This document shows, piece after piece, positions 1-9,268 of a stretch of 64,000 nucleotides of DNA (its first letter is position 1; the number at the start of each line of letters is the position of its first letter). Below the pieces are notes generated by a model. The model saw only the letters and a list, made by a program, of their open reading frames with translations. It was not told the DNA's origin and did not search any database. The translations under genes were made by a program, and so were the position numbers. The DNA comes from CAWINX01 sp963837585 (GTDB lineage: Bacteria > Actinomycetota > Thermoleophilia > Solirubrobacterales > 70-9): NCBI GenBank assembly GCA_963837585.1, contig CAWINX010000004.1, positions 62,001 through 126,000 of the forward strand. Reading direction: 5' to 3'.

Positions 1-289
1 AGCGGGGGATGTCGGGGCGCTCCCTTATCCAGGCGACGGCGAGGCGGCGGATGCGCTGCTGCTTCTTCGGCCCGACCCCGAGCACCGGGCGCTCCGGGCC
101 GAAGGCCGAGTCGGCGCGGCCGGCCTTTACCTCGACGAAGACGAGCGCCCTGCCGTCGAGGGCGACGATGTCCAGCTCGCCGTAGCGGGTGCGGGCGTTG
201 CGCTCGACCAGCTCCCAGCCGTTACGGGCGAGGCGAGCGGCGACGAGGTCCTCGGCCAGCCGGCCGATTTTGCGGCGGGGGTCGGTCAT
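1..289 (-). CDS. yraN: YraN/UPF0102 family endonuclease-like protein, partial
   Basis: Reads leftward from an ATG at 287-289 and leaves the window at base 1, so only about the first 96 residues are present. The visible part has the family pattern: GRLAEDLVAARLARNGWEL near the start, then RTRYGELDIVA and VFVEVKA, which correspond to the E, D and ExK positions of the PD-(D/E)XK nuclease-like core. The family sits beside comM and dprA in many bacteria, as it does here, where comM starts divergently about 100 bp away. Its precise cellular role is not settled. Identification rests on motif plus neighbourhood. Confidence 0.85.
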   Translation of the reverse strand, partial: MTDPRRKIGRLAEDLVAARLARNGWELVERNARTRYGELDIVALDGRALVFVEVKAGRADSAFGPERPVLGVGPKKQQRIRRLAVAWIRERPDIPR

Positions 290-386
290 CGCGACCAGGC
301 TAGGAGGCGGGCGTTCGCCTATTGCGCGCCAGATGTCTCAAAATTGTCACTTCCAGCGCGCAACAGGCGAAATTCATCGCCCTAGC

Positions 387-1892
387 GTGGCGGTCGTGCT
401 CGCAACGGCCCAGACATTCACCCTCGACGGCATCTCCGCCCGCCCGGTCCGGGTCGAGGTCGACGTCCATCGCGGCCTCCCCAACTTCTCGATCGTCGGC
501 CTGCCCGACGCGGCGGTGCGCGAAGCGCGTGAGCGGGTGCGCGCGGCGCTCTCCAACTGCGGCTTCGACTTCCCGTTGCAGCGGATCGTCGCCAACCTGG
601 CGCCGGCCAGCCTTCGCAAGGCGGGGCCCGGCATGGATCTGGCGATCGCCGCGGCGCTACTGACCGCCTCCGGGCAGCTCGAGTGGGAGGGGCTTTCGCG
701 GTTGGCTCTGGTTGGCGAGCTGGCGCTCGACGGCTCGGTGCGGCCGATCCCTGGCGCTCTGGCGATCGCCGAGGCGGCGCGCGAGGGCGGCGCCGAGGCG
801 GTGGTGGTGCCGGCCGCGAACGGCCCCGAGGCGGCGCTGGCCGAGGGAATCGAGGTGATCGGAGTGGAGAGGATCGACCAGCTGCCGCCGCTGGCGGCGG
901 GGGAGTGGGCGCCAGAGCGGCCTGAGCCGCTGCCGTTGGTGCTCAGCCTCGACGGCGACTCCCCGGACCTGGCCGACCTGAGGGGCCAGCGTCACCTGCG
1001 CTACGCGCTCGAGGTCGCCGCCGCGGGCGGGCACAGCCTGCTGATGATCGGCCCGCCGGGGGCAGGCAAGTCGCTTGCGGCGCGCCGCCTGCCCTCGATC
1101 ATGCCGGCGCTGGCCGCGGGGGAGGCGCTCGAGGTGGCGCGGATCGCCAGCGCCTGCGGGCGACTGAAGGGGCCGCCGGTCGGCGGTCGTCCCTTTCGCT
1201 CTCCCCATCACACGATCAGTCCCGCCGGCCTGGTCGGCGGCGGCAACCCGCCCAACCCGGGGGAGGCGACGCTGGCCCACCGCGGCGTCCTCTTCCTCGA
1301 CGAGCTCTGTGAGTTCCGCCGCGACACGCTGGAGGCGCTGCGGGCGCCGCTGGAGACCGGCAACGTCGCGATCGCCAGGGCGGGCGCCTGGCGGCAACTG
1401 CCCTGTCGCTTCATGCTGGTCGCCGCGGCGAACCCCTGTCCCTGCGGGCGCGGCGACACCGACGCCGAGTGCAACTGCTCGCCGCTGGCGGTCCAGCGAT
1501 ACCAGGGGAAGCTGAGCGGCGCGCTCGCCGACCGGATCGACATCCTCGCCGCGATCCGGCAGCCGAGCGCCGAGGAGATCGGCGGTGAGCCCGGGGAGGC
1601 CTCGGCGTCGGTGCGGGAGCGGGTGACCGCGGCCCGCGCGTTACAGGGACAGCGATTGGGCCCCGGTCGTTGCAACGCCGAGATGACGCCCGCCGAAGCG
1701 CGCGAGTGCACCCTCAACGAAGCCGCCGCGGCGTTGCTCGCCGAGTCCTACTCGCGGCGGCGGCTCAGCGGGCGAGCCCACGACCGGGTGCTGCGACTGG
1801 CGCGAACGGTCGCCGACCTCGACGGCGTCGAGGCGATCGGGCCCGAGCAGATGACGCAGGCGCTGCAGCTGCGCAGGAGGGACTACGAATGA
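387..1892 (+). CDS. comM: YifB/ComM-type Mg chelatase-like AAA ATPase
   Basis: About 501 residues, the normal length for the YifB/ComM family. These proteins are AAA+ ATPases related to magnesium chelatase subunit I; ComM acts as a helicase promoting branch migration in natural transformation. The N-terminal ChlI-like domain has SIVGLPDAAVREARERV. The AAA core has Walker A GPPGAGKS (about residue 220), Walker B VLFLDELCEF (about 300) and the cysteine-rich segment NPCPCG. I chose the GTG at 387 because homology begins with AVVLATAQ. The open frame runs further upstream but overlaps the divergent yraN start. Its stop overlaps dprA in an ATGA junction, so the two are co-transcribed. Confidence 0.9.
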   Translation: MAVVLATAQTFTLDGISARPVRVEVDVHRGLPNFSIVGLPDAAVREARERVRAALSNCGFDFPLQRIVANLAPASLRKAGPGMDLAIAAALLTASGQLEWEGLSRLALVGELALDGSVRPIPGALAIAEAAREGGAEAVVVPAANGPEAALAEGIEVIGVERIDQLPPLAAGEWAPERPEPLPLVLSLDGDSPDLADLRGQRHLRYALEVAAAGGHSLLMIGPPGAGKSLAARRLPSIMPALAAGEALEVARIASACGRLKGPPVGGRPFRSPHHTISPAGLVGGGNPPNPGEATLAHRGVLFLDELCEFRRDTLEALRAPLETGNVAIARAGAWRQLPCRFMLVAAANPCPCGRGDTDAECNCSPLAVQRYQGKLSGALADRIDILAAIRQPSAEEIGGEPGEASASVRERVTAARALQGQRLGPGRCNAEMTPAEARECTLNEAAAALLAESYSRRRLSGRAHDRVLRLARTVADLDGVEAIGPEQMTQALQLRRRDYE

Positions 1893-3013
1893 GCCCCGAG
1901 CCGCGCGCCTGCCCGGACTGCCTGCGCCGCTCCTGGCTGCTCGCCCAGCTGGCGCCCTACATCGAGAGGATCGCGACCGGGGCGCCGGGCTCGCGCTCCC
2001 CGGAGCTGCTCCGTCTCTCCAACGAGGACCTGCTCGAGGTGGCGGCGCCGAAGGTCGCCGGCCAGATCCTCGCTCGCGTGGAGGCGATTCCCGAGCGTCG
2101 CCTCGAGGCCGACTTGGTCGCCGCCCAGTGCTGGGCCTGCTGCCACCACGACCCGCTCTTCCCGGTCGGGCTGCGCGACGCCGCCGATGCCCCCTGGGCG
2201 CTGATCGGCAGGGGGGACCCGGGCCTTCTGGACGGGCTCGAGCCGGAGGGCGCGGTGACGGTGGTCGGGGCCCGCCGGGCCAGCACCTACGGGCGCGAGG
2301 TCGCCAGGGAGTTGGGGCGCGAGCTTGCCTCCGCCGGGCTCGTCGTCGTCAGTGGGCTCGCCTTCGGCGTCGATGCCTGCGCCCACCGCGGCGCGCTCGA
2401 CGCCGGCCTCACCGTCGCCGTGCTCGGCTGTGGCGCCGACACCGCCTATCCGGCCGCGCACCGTTCGCTCTGGCGACGCATCTGCGACCGGGGTCTGGTC
2501 CTCTCCGAGTTGCCGCCGGGGACCGGCGCCTGGCGCTGGGCCTTCCCCGCCCGCAACCGGATCATGGCGGCGCTGGCCGGGATGACAGTCGTGGTCGAGG
2601 CGGCCTCGCGGTCGGGCTCGTTGATCACTGCCGACCTCGCGGCCGACCTGGGGCGGGACCTCGGCGCGGTTCCCGGCCCGGTCACATCGCGTTCCTCGGC
2701 CGGGCCGAACAATCTGCTGGCGGGCGGCGCCTGTCTGGTCCGTGACGCCCAGGATGTCCTCGATGCGATGCTCGGGCCCGGGGCACGGACAGTCGAACGG
2801 AGCGGGCCGGAGCTGGAGCCAGGGTTTGCGGCCGCCCTCGCCTCGGTCGAGCGTGGGGAGGACACCTGCGACGCAGTGGCGGCGGACCTCGACCTCTCCG
2901 GCGCCGAGGCGGCCGCGCTGCTCGCCCGCCTCGAGACGCTCGGCTATGTCTCCTGTTCGCTGGTCGGCGTCTACTCCCGGACGCTCCTCGCGCCCCCAAC
3001 CAACAAGGTGTAA
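1889..3013 (+). CDS. dprA: DNA-processing protein DprA
   Basis: 374 residues. DprA loads RecA onto incoming single-stranded DNA during transformation. The Rossmann-like DprA domain is clear: VVGARRAS, VVSGLAFGVDACAHRGAL, FPARNRIMAALA and SGSLITADLAADLGRD. A C-terminal winged-helix-like region follows (DAVAADLDLSGAEAAALLARLE). The N-terminal about 90 residues carry a CPDCLRRSW motif and a second Cys pair (CWACC), so a small metal-binding or SAM-like region may precede the core, which is worth checking. Start ATG 1889 overlaps the comM stop. Intact frame. Confidence 0.93.
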   Translation: MSPEPRACPDCLRRSWLLAQLAPYIERIATGAPGSRSPELLRLSNEDLLEVAAPKVAGQILARVEAIPERRLEADLVAAQCWACCHHDPLFPVGLRDAADAPWALIGRGDPGLLDGLEPEGAVTVVGARRASTYGREVARELGRELASAGLVVVSGLAFGVDACAHRGALDAGLTVAVLGCGADTAYPAAHRSLWRRICDRGLVLSELPPGTGAWRWAFPARNRIMAALAGMTVVVEAASRSGSLITADLAADLGRDLGAVPGPVTSRSSAGPNNLLAGGACLVRDAQDVLDAMLGPGARTVERSGPELEPGFAAALASVERGEDTCDAVAADLDLSGAEAAALLARLETLGYVSCSLVGVYSRTLLAPPTNKV

Positions 3014-3046
3014 CGCGTTGGCGGGCCGACAGAACACCAACGCGTT
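3012..3046. promoter_or_regulatory. Inverted repeat made of two AACGCGTT palindromes
   Basis: Starting at the dprA stop and lying ahead of thiD, a 10-bp inverted repeat (AACGCGTTGG at 3012-3021, CCAACGCGTT at 3037-3046) is separated by 15 bases. Each arm contains the self-palindrome AACGCGTT. It could be a hairpin terminator for dprA, although there is no T-run after it, or a twin operator for a repressor acting on thiD. An operator reading is favoured because the arms are palindromic by themselves and their centres are 27 bp apart. Confidence 0.5.
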
Positions 3047-3065
3047 GCACCACTACGCTGCGGGC

Positions 3066-3913
3066 ATGAACGCGCCGCTCGTGCCAGCCGTCCTCTCGAT
3101 CGCCGGATCCGACTCCGGCGGCGGGGCCGGGATCCAGGCCGACCTGAAGGCGTTCGCGCGCTGCGGGGTTCACGGCATGACGGCGATCACCTCGATCACC
3201 GCGCAGAACACCGTTGAGGTTGGCCAGATGGAGGCGGTCGAGCCGATGCTGATCTCCAACCAGGTGCGCGCGATCGTCAACGACATCCGCATCGACGCGG
3301 TGAAGATCGGGATGCTGGGCACCGCGGATTCGGTCGAGCGCCGTCGCTTTCGCGCTGACGTACGTCGGCGCTCGCGCCGATCGTCATCGACCCGGTGATG
3401 GTCTCCGAGAGCGGCGTCGTCCTGCTCGACGATGAGGCACGCGACCTCCTCGTACAGCTGCTGCTGCCGCGGGCCACCGTCGTCACTCCCAACATCCCCG
3501 AGGCCCGCGCCCTGACCGGGCTGGGGGACGACGCCTCGCAGGAGGACTTGGCCCGTGCGGTGCTGGCGCTGGGGCCGGAGGCGGTGGTCGTCACCGGCGG
3601 CCACAGCGAGGAGATGGTCGATCTCTTCTTCGACGGGGACGAAGCGGTCGCGATCGAGGGCGAGCGCCACCCCGACGGCGCCGCCCACGGCTCCGGCTGC
3701 ACGCACTCCTCGGCGCTGGCCGCCTTCCTGGCCCGCGGCGATTCGCCGCTGGAGGCGGCGCGCAAAGCGCGCGAAATCGCCTCGGCGGCGGTCGCCGCCG
3801 GCCTGCGCGAAATCGGCCACGGCCCCGGTCCTGTGGACGTCTTCAACCTCACCGCCGTCAATCGTGGGGAACGCGCTTCCCAGGTTGAGGACGACGCCGA
3901 CGCCTCGCCCTGA
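3066..3913 (+). CDS. thiD: Hydroxymethylpyrimidine/phosphomethylpyrimidine kinase ThiD (frameshifted)
   Basis: ThiD phosphorylates HMP and HMP-P in thiamine diphosphate synthesis. The first half (3066 to about 3340) has the ribokinase-fold start LSIAGSDSGGGAGIQADLKAF. The second half (from about 3380) has IVIDPVMVSESG and the anion-hole/catalytic signature GSGCTHSSALAAF. The two halves lie in different frames: the join around 3338-3380 needs a one-base change near GAGCGCC and probably a second near 3375. Coding character continues through the break, so I treat this as one gene with sequence errors or a very recent lesion. ATG start 3066. ilvD follows after 13 bp. Confidence 0.85.
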
Positions 3914-3926
3914 ATAAATTCACTGC

Positions 3927-5627
3927 ATGAGCTCCAACGGCAACACCACCACAGCCCTCCCGCGTCCCCGCTCCAGCGTCGTCTTCGACGGCCCCGACCG
4001 CGCCGCCGCCCGCGCCTACATGAAGGGCATCGGCTTCGGCGACGATGCGCTCAGTCGGCCGACGATCGGCATCGCCAACACCTGGACCGAGGCGATGCCC
4101 TGCAACTTCCACCTGCGCGGCCTCGCCGAGCACGTCAAGGCAGGCGTGCGCGCCGCCGGCGGCACCCCGATGGAGTTCAACACGGTGGCGATCTCCGACG
4201 GGATCACGATGGGCACGCAGGGGATGAAGACCTCGCTGGTCAGCCGCGAGGTGATCGCCGACTCGATCGAGCTGATGGCCCGCGGCTACCAGTTCGACGC
4301 GATCGTCGCCCTCTCTGCCTGCGACAAGACGATCCCCGGCGCGGTGATGGCGCTGGCCCGCCTCGACGTCCCCTCGGTGATGCTCTACGGCGGCTCGATC
4401 GCCCCCGGTCGCTGGCACGACCGCGACGTGACGATCCTCGATGTCTTCGAGGCGATCGGCGCCCACGCGGCGGGGGAGATGAGCGACGAGGACCTGCACG
4501 AGCTGGAGGGCGTCGCCAGCCCCGGCGCCGGGGCCTGCGGCGGCCAGTTCACCGCCAACACGATGGCCTGCGCCTTCGAGGCGATGGGAATCAGCCCCGG
4601 CGGCTCGGCGATGGTCCCCGCCGAGGACGATGAGAAGGGCACGGTCGCCGAGAAGATCGGCGAGCTGGTGATGCGGGTGCTGGCCGAGGACCTGCGACCC
4701 AGCCGGGTGATCACCCGCGACTCGCTGGAGAACGCAATCGCCTGCGCCTGCGCTTCGGGCGGCTCGACCAACGTCGTCCTGCACCTGCTCGCGGTCGCCC
4801 GCGAGGCCGGGATCGAGCTGAGCATCGATGACTTTGAGCGGATCTCCCGAGCCACTCCGCTGCTTGCCGACCTCAAGCCGGGAGGTCGCTTTGTCGCGAC
4901 CGACCTCTATCGCGCCGGTGGCGTGCCGCTGATCCTCAAGCGCCTCGCCGATGCCGGGACGCTGCACGAGGACGCGATCACGGTGAGCGGCCGCACGATC
5001 GGCGAGGAGGCCGCGGTGGCGCACGAGGCCGAAGGCCAGGAGGTGGTGCGGCCGCTGGACAACCCGCTGAAGGTCGAGGGTGGCCTGGCGATCCTGCGCG
5101 GCAACCTCGCCCCCGAGGGCGCCGTGGTCAAGCTCGCCGGCACCGAGCGCACCAAACAGGTCGGCCCGGCTCGCGTCTTCGAGTCCGAGGAGGAGTGCTT
5201 CCGCGCGGTCAAGGACCAGCAGATCCGCCCCGGCGACATCGTCGTGATCCGCAACGAGGGCCCGGCCGGCGGCCCCGGGATGCGGGAGATGCTCCAGGTC
5301 ACCGCCGCGATCGTCGGCGAGGGACTCGGCGAGGAGGTGGCGCTGCTCACAGACGGGCGCTTCTCGGGGGCCACCCGCGGCCTGATGGCCGGCCACGTCG
5401 CGCCGGAAGCGGTCAAGGGCGGACCGATCGCCGCCGTGCGCGAGGGCGACGAAATCACCTTCGACGTCGAAGCCCGCCGCCTCGACGTCGACCTCTCCGA
5501 CGAGGAGATCGCCCGCCGCGTCGCCGAATATCAGGTGCCCGAGCCCCTCTATCGCTCCGGCGTGATGGCGAAGTACGCGGCGACAGTCAGCTCCGCGTCG
5601 CAGGGCGCGGTCACCGGCGCCGTCTAA
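3927..5627 (+). CDS. ilvD: Dihydroxy-acid dehydratase
   Basis: 566 residues, full length. IlvD dehydrates 2,3-dihydroxy-isovalerate and -methylvalerate in valine, leucine and isoleucine synthesis and carries an iron-sulfur cluster. Cluster and substrate motifs are visible: ANTWTEAMPCN (first Cys), ALSACDKTIPGAVMAL (second Cys) and GAGACGGQFTANTMA (third Cys), plus the C-terminal LLTDGRFSGATRG. The frame is intact from ATG 3927 to TAA 5627. It overlaps by four bases the end of the convergent hydrolase gene. Upstream TGAATAAATT is AT-rich for this genome and may hold a promoter. Confidence 0.95.
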   Translation: MSSNGNTTTALPRPRSSVVFDGPDRAAARAYMKGIGFGDDALSRPTIGIANTWTEAMPCNFHLRGLAEHVKAGVRAAGGTPMEFNTVAISDGITMGTQGMKTSLVSREVIADSIELMARGYQFDAIVALSACDKTIPGAVMALARLDVPSVMLYGGSIAPGRWHDRDVTILDVFEAIGAHAAGEMSDEDLHELEGVASPGAGACGGQFTANTMACAFEAMGISPGGSAMVPAEDDEKGTVAEKIGELVMRVLAEDLRPSRVITRDSLENAIACACASGGSTNVVLHLLAVAREAGIELSIDDFERISRATPLLADLKPGGRFVATDLYRAGGVPLILKRLADAGTLHEDAITVSGRTIGEEAAVAHEAEGQEVVRPLDNPLKVEGGLAILRGNLAPEGAVVKLAGTERTKQVGPARVFESEEECFRAVKDQQIRPGDIVVIRNEGPAGGPGMREMLQVTAAIVGEGLGEEVALLTDGRFSGATRGLMAGHVAPEAVKGGPIAAVREGDEITFDVEARRLDVDLSDEEIARRVAEYQVPEPLYRSGVMAKYAATVSSASQGAVTGAV

Positions 5628-6568
5628 GCGGCGAGGAATTCCTCGACCAGAGGGTTGAAGCGCCCCGGCCGCTCCAGCTGGGGCACGTGGCCGGTGTGCT
5701 CGAAGATCTCCAGTCGCGAGCCGGGGATTCGGCGGTGCAGGCTGTGGCCGGCGCGCACCGGGATGATCCGGTCGCCTGAGCCCCAGACGATCAGGGTCGG
5801 CGCCTTGATCTCGGCCAGGCGCTCGCGGACGTCGCAGCGGATCGCGGCCAGCAGAGCGCCGGTGAACGCCGCCCCCTTGAGGCCGGTCGTCATTTGCTCC
5901 CAGAGCAGTTCCGGCCGGAGCCGCGCCGGGTATCGAACAAAGGGCCGCCAGAAAAAATCCCTGGCGTGGGGGTGGCTGACGATCCACTTTGCCTCATCGG
6001 CCACCCGCGGGCCGAAGGTTCGCCAGGTCAGCGAGACGACTGCCGCCCGCTCCTCCGGGCTCCAGGTGTTGAGCAACCCGGCGCTTGAGACGAGGACCAG
6101 CCGCTCGAAGGCCTCCGGCGCCGTCGTCAGCGCCTCCAGCGCGACCAGCCCTCCCAGCGAGTTGCCGACCAGAGTCGTGCCGCCGCCCAGGTCGAGCTTT
6201 TCGCAGAAGTCGCGGATCAGCCGCCCGTAGGCGGGAACGTCGGTTTCCCACTGCGGCGCCGGGCTGGCGCCGAAGCCCGGCAGGTCGAGCGCGATCGCCC
6301 GGAACCGGCGCCCGAACCAGGGAAGGTTCTCGAGCCAGTTCTGCCAGGAGCCCGAGAGGCCGTGGACGAAGACGACCGCCGGTCCACTGCCGACCTCCGC
6401 GTAGTTGACGCTTGCACCGGGCAGCTCGATCCGTCGCAGGTGCGGCCGCCAGTCGATTGCCAGCCACTCGGGATCGGGGTTGCCGTAGTCGTCAGGCGTA
6501 GCCCATGCGCTCGAGGATCGGGATCTCTCGGATTTGCGGTGGCTGGAGATGGTCCCAGAGGATCCCAC
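5624..6568 (-). CDS. Alpha/beta-fold hydrolase
   Basis: Serine hydrolase of the alpha/beta fold; substrate unknown. Visible elements are the oxyanion-hole region VFVHGLSGSWQNW, nucleophile elbow GNSLGG, acid residue in VWGSGDRIIPV and catalytic His in FEHTGHVPQLERPGRF. Homology appears to begin at DDYGNPDPEW (about base 6490). No ATG, GTG or TTG lies in frame there; the first possible start is GTG 6566-6568, inside the upstream cyclo-ligase gene, giving a 77-bp overlap. Either the overlap is real or a base is wrong near the junction. Probably translationally coupled to the gene upstream of it (6492-7205). Confidence 0.8.
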   Translation of the reverse strand: MGSSGTISSHRKSERSRSSSAWATPDDYGNPDPEWLAIDWRPHLRRIELPGASVNYAEVGSGPAVVFVHGLSGSWQNWLENLPWFGRRFRAIALDLPGFGASPAPQWETDVPAYGRLIRDFCEKLDLGGGTTLVGNSLGGLVALEALTTAPEAFERLVLVSSAGLLNTWSPEERAAVVSLTWRTFGPRVADEAKWIVSHPHARDFFWRPFVRYPARLRPELLWEQMTTGLKGAAFTGALLAAIRCDVRERLAEIKAPTLIVWGSGDRIIPVRAGHSLHRRIPGSRLEIFEHTGHVPQLERPGRFNPLVEEFLAA

Positions 6569-7205
6569 GCGGCCGCTCGTATTGGCGCTCGACCTCGATC
6601 ACCGCTCGCGGCGTCGCGATCAGGTCGACCGGCAGGTCGTGGGAGGTCATCATCAGGTGGCGGCGGAGGATCTGGGTGGGGTGGACGGTGGTCGCCACCG
6701 TTGTGTGCTCGTCGATCTTGCCTGCGTCGATCAGCACGCCGTACTCGAGGTCGGAGTAGCCGCCGCCTTTGCCGATCCTCGCCCCGCTCAGGTTGACCGC
6801 CACCGAACCGCAGAGCACGAAGTCGATCTCGGGAAGGTCGTCGAGCGCGACCACGCGCCCGTGGCGCAGTGCCCCCTTGATCGTCGCCGCCTCTTTCACC
6901 GCCTGCTTGGAGAGCTTCTTGGGGTCCAGCACCCGGAAGGGATGGGGGTCGCGCAAACGCGGCACCGCCATGATCACCGTCTTGCCGTCCTCCAGCGCGG
7001 CGCGGCGCGCGTAGGTCTGGGGCGAGTCGGGGTTGGCCTTGATCACTCGGGCGCGTTTCCAGAGCCGGTGCCCGGTCAGCTTTTCGGCAGCGAGCTTGGC
7101 GCCGGCGAAGTTCGGGATCCGCCCCTCGGCGCCGGGAAAGCGGGACACGCCGTCGCGCTCCATCGCTTTCCACATCTCTTTACGGACCTCGTCCTTGGAG
7201 CGCAC
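6492..7205 (-). CDS. 5-formyltetrahydrofolate cyclo-ligase family protein
   Basis: 237 residues, starting at ATG 7205. The family converts 5-formyl-THF to 5,10-methenyl-THF with ATP; this longer branch (MTHFSD-like) is not biochemically well defined. Evidence is the ligase signature IGKGGGYSDLEYGVL in the second half, the DFVLCGSVAVNLSGARIG stretch before it, and a basic N-terminus (KDEVRKEMWKAME) typical of the fold. Divergent from the L,D-transpeptidase gene with a 53-bp gap that must contain both promoters. Confidence 0.8.
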   Translation of the reverse strand: MRSKDEVRKEMWKAMERDGVSRFPGAEGRIPNFAGAKLAAEKLTGHRLWKRARVIKANPDSPQTYARRAALEDGKTVIMAVPRLRDPHPFRVLDPKKLSKQAVKEAATIKGALRHGRVVALDDLPEIDFVLCGSVAVNLSGARIGKGGGYSDLEYGVLIDAGKIDEHTTVATTVHPTQILRRHLMMTSHDLPVDLIATPRAVIEVERQYERPRGILWDHLQPPQIREIPILERMGYA

Positions 7206-7258
7206 CGACGAAACATATCCACCGGAAACGACCGATTCGTCTGCCTAAACTGCTTTCG

Positions 7259-8296
7259 ATGGGCCGCAAGGCACAGGTCGCGATCTTGGCGGGTGTCTTA
7301 TTTGTCCTGCTCGGAGCGATTGGGGCCTATGCCTACGACAGCTCCCAGAAGGACAAGATCGCCGACGGCGTGACTATCGGCGGGGTCGACGTCGGCGGTC
7401 TCGACGCGGCTCAGGCCAAGCGGGAGGTGCGCCGCCGCCTGCTCGTCCCGCTGCGCCACTCGGTCACGGTCAGCTTTGCCCACAGCACCTGGAAGTTGCC
7501 GGGGAAGAGGCTCGACGTGCACGCCAACCTCGACGCCGCGGTCGATAAGGCCCTCTCCGACAGCCGTGACGGCGGCCTGCCCGGGCGGATTGTCCGCTAC
7601 GTGACCGGTGGCAGCGTCGATAAGCAGGTCGCGGCCGGCGTCACCTACTCCCAGCCGGCCGTCAACCGTTTCGTCCGCAAGGTCGCAAGGGAGGTCGATC
7701 GCGAGGCCCAGGACGCCTCGGTCAGTCCCAGCCCGGACTCGCTCCAGGTGGTGGCCGGTCGCAACGGCCGCAAGCTGCGCGACCGCAAGCTCACCAGCCA
7801 ACTCAACGCTGCGGTCCTCAGCGCCGGCGCCCCGCACGCGATCGTCGCCCAGGTCCACCGGACCAGGCCGGAGGTGACGAAGAGCCAGGTGGCCTCGCGC
7901 TATCCCACCTACCTGACCCTCGACCGCGGCGCCTTCAAGCTGCGCTTCTGGAAAGACCTGAAGCTGGTCAAGACCTACACCGTCGCGGTCGGCCAGGCGG
8001 GCCTTGAGACCCCGGCCGGCATCTACCACATCCAGGACAAGCAGGTGAACCCCTCCTGGCACGTTCCCAACTCCGCCTGGGCGGGGTCGCTGGCCGGCCA
8101 GACGATTCCGCCGGGCCCTGGAGACCCGATCAAGGCCCGCTGGATGGGGATCTTCGACGGAGCGGGCATCCACGGCACCGACGAGACCTACTCGCTCGGC
8201 CACGCCTACTCCCACGGCTGCGTGCGGATGGCGATCCCCGACGTGATCGACCTCTACGACCGCGTCGACGTCGGCACTCCCATTTACATCGGCTAG
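7259..8296 (+). CDS. L,D-transpeptidase with peptidoglycan-binding-like domain
   Basis: 345 residues. The N-terminus has one membrane segment (about residues 5-25, rich in Ile, Leu and Val), so the enzyme is anchored outside the membrane. Next comes a PG_binding_4-like region (VTIGGVDVGGLDAAQAKREV), then the catalytic YkuD domain from about residue 210. The active-site signature HGTDE..LGHAYSHGCVRM is complete, with catalytic Cys near residue 321 and the preceding His and Gly. Such enzymes make 3-3 cross-links in peptidoglycan. Start ATG 7259. Confidence 0.93.
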   Translation: MGRKAQVAILAGVLFVLLGAIGAYAYDSSQKDKIADGVTIGGVDVGGLDAAQAKREVRRRLLVPLRHSVTVSFAHSTWKLPGKRLDVHANLDAAVDKALSDSRDGGLPGRIVRYVTGGSVDKQVAAGVTYSQPAVNRFVRKVAREVDREAQDASVSPSPDSLQVVAGRNGRKLRDRKLTSQLNAAVLSAGAPHAIVAQVHRTRPEVTKSQVASRYPTYLTLDRGAFKLRFWKDLKLVKTYTVAVGQAGLETPAGIYHIQDKQVNPSWHVPNSAWAGSLAGQTIPPGPGDPIKARWMGIFDGAGIHGTDETYSLGHAYSHGCVRMAIPDVIDLYDRVDVGTPIYIG

Positions 8297-8340
8297 ACAG
8301 CTAAAGGCGCCGCCGGCGCTCGGTGGCGAATCCATCCCGA

Positions 8341-9229
8341 ATGAGCTGGGAAGAGGCGATCTCCGATTACGACCGCGACCTGCTGGCTCGCGGCATGGCC
8401 GAGCGGACCCGACGCGCCTACGGCGTCGATCTCGGGCAGTTCGTGGAGTGGGCCGGCGACTGCGGCCCTCGACCCGGGAAACCTTCGCCATCGCGACGTG
8501 CGCCGCTACGCGGCCGGTCTCTCGAGCGCCGGCGCCGCCCCCGCCACCGTGGCGCGCAAGCTGGCGGCGATTCGCGGCCTCTTCGACTTCCTCGTTCGCA
8601 CCGAGCGGGTCGGCCAGAACCCCGCCGACCTGGTCTCCAGCCCGAAGCGCGAGCAGAAGCTGCCGCAGGTGCTCTCCACCTCCCAAATGCAGGATCTGCT
8701 CGAACGGATCCCCGCCCGCACGCCGCTGGAGCTGCGCGACCGGGCGATGCTGGAGCTGGCCTACTCGTGCGGGCTGCGCTGCGAGGAGATCGTCAACCTC
8801 CAAACCGACTCCTTCGACCCCGAGACCGAGCAGCTGCGGGTGCTCGGCAAGGGCTCCAAGGAGCGCCTGGTCCCGGTCGGCGAGCCGGCCCAGCGGGCGC
8901 TGCGCCGCTACACCGAGCGGGCCCGCCACGCGCTCTCCGCCGACCCCCGTGAGCGCGCCCTGTTCCTCTCCAAGAGCGGCCGTCGTCTCTCCAACTCCGA
9001 TGTCACCCGCCGGCTCGGTCTCTGGGTGCGCGAGGCGGCGCTCTCCACCGGTGTCTCGCCGCATTCCCTGCGCCACTCCTTTGCGACCCACCTGCTGGAG
9101 GGCGGCGCCGATTTGCGCACGATCCAGGAGCTTCTCGGCCACGCCTCGATCTCGACCACCCAGGTCTATACCCGGGTCGACGCCGCGCGGCTGCGCGACA
9201 CCTACGCGGCCACGCACCCCCGTGCATGA
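8341..9229 (+). CDS. Tyrosine recombinase XerC/XerD (frameshifted)
   Basis: Chromosome-dimer-resolution type tyrosine recombinase. The SAM-like N-terminal core-binding domain starts with SWEEAISDYDRDLLARGMAERTR in one frame (8341 to about 8455) and continues in another with LRHRDVRRYAAGL (from about 8465), so one base is missing or extra near 8455-8465. The catalytic domain is complete: Arg in LAYSCGLRCEEI, Lys in LGKGSKERLVPV, HSLRHSFATHLLEGGADLR, LLGHASISTTQVYTRV (His and nucleophile Tyr). ATG 8341 is preferred over GTG 8323. It lies beside the WhiG-type sigma gene, a common actinobacterial arrangement, so it is probably the housekeeping Xer rather than a phage integrase. Confidence 0.87.
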
Positions 9230-9268
9230 TGCGAGAAACACCCTGCAACCGTAGAATCGGGGAAGGCC

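Noticed and set aside
3858..5987. Long minus-strand ORF of 709 codons
   Set aside because: Antisense shadow of ilvD in GC-rich DNA; no motif, and ilvD is clearly real.
8341..9229. Integrase of the tRNA-Cys element
   Set aside because: Located 3 kb outside the element, beside the sigma gene in a conserved setting; typical XerC/D length without an arm-binding domain.
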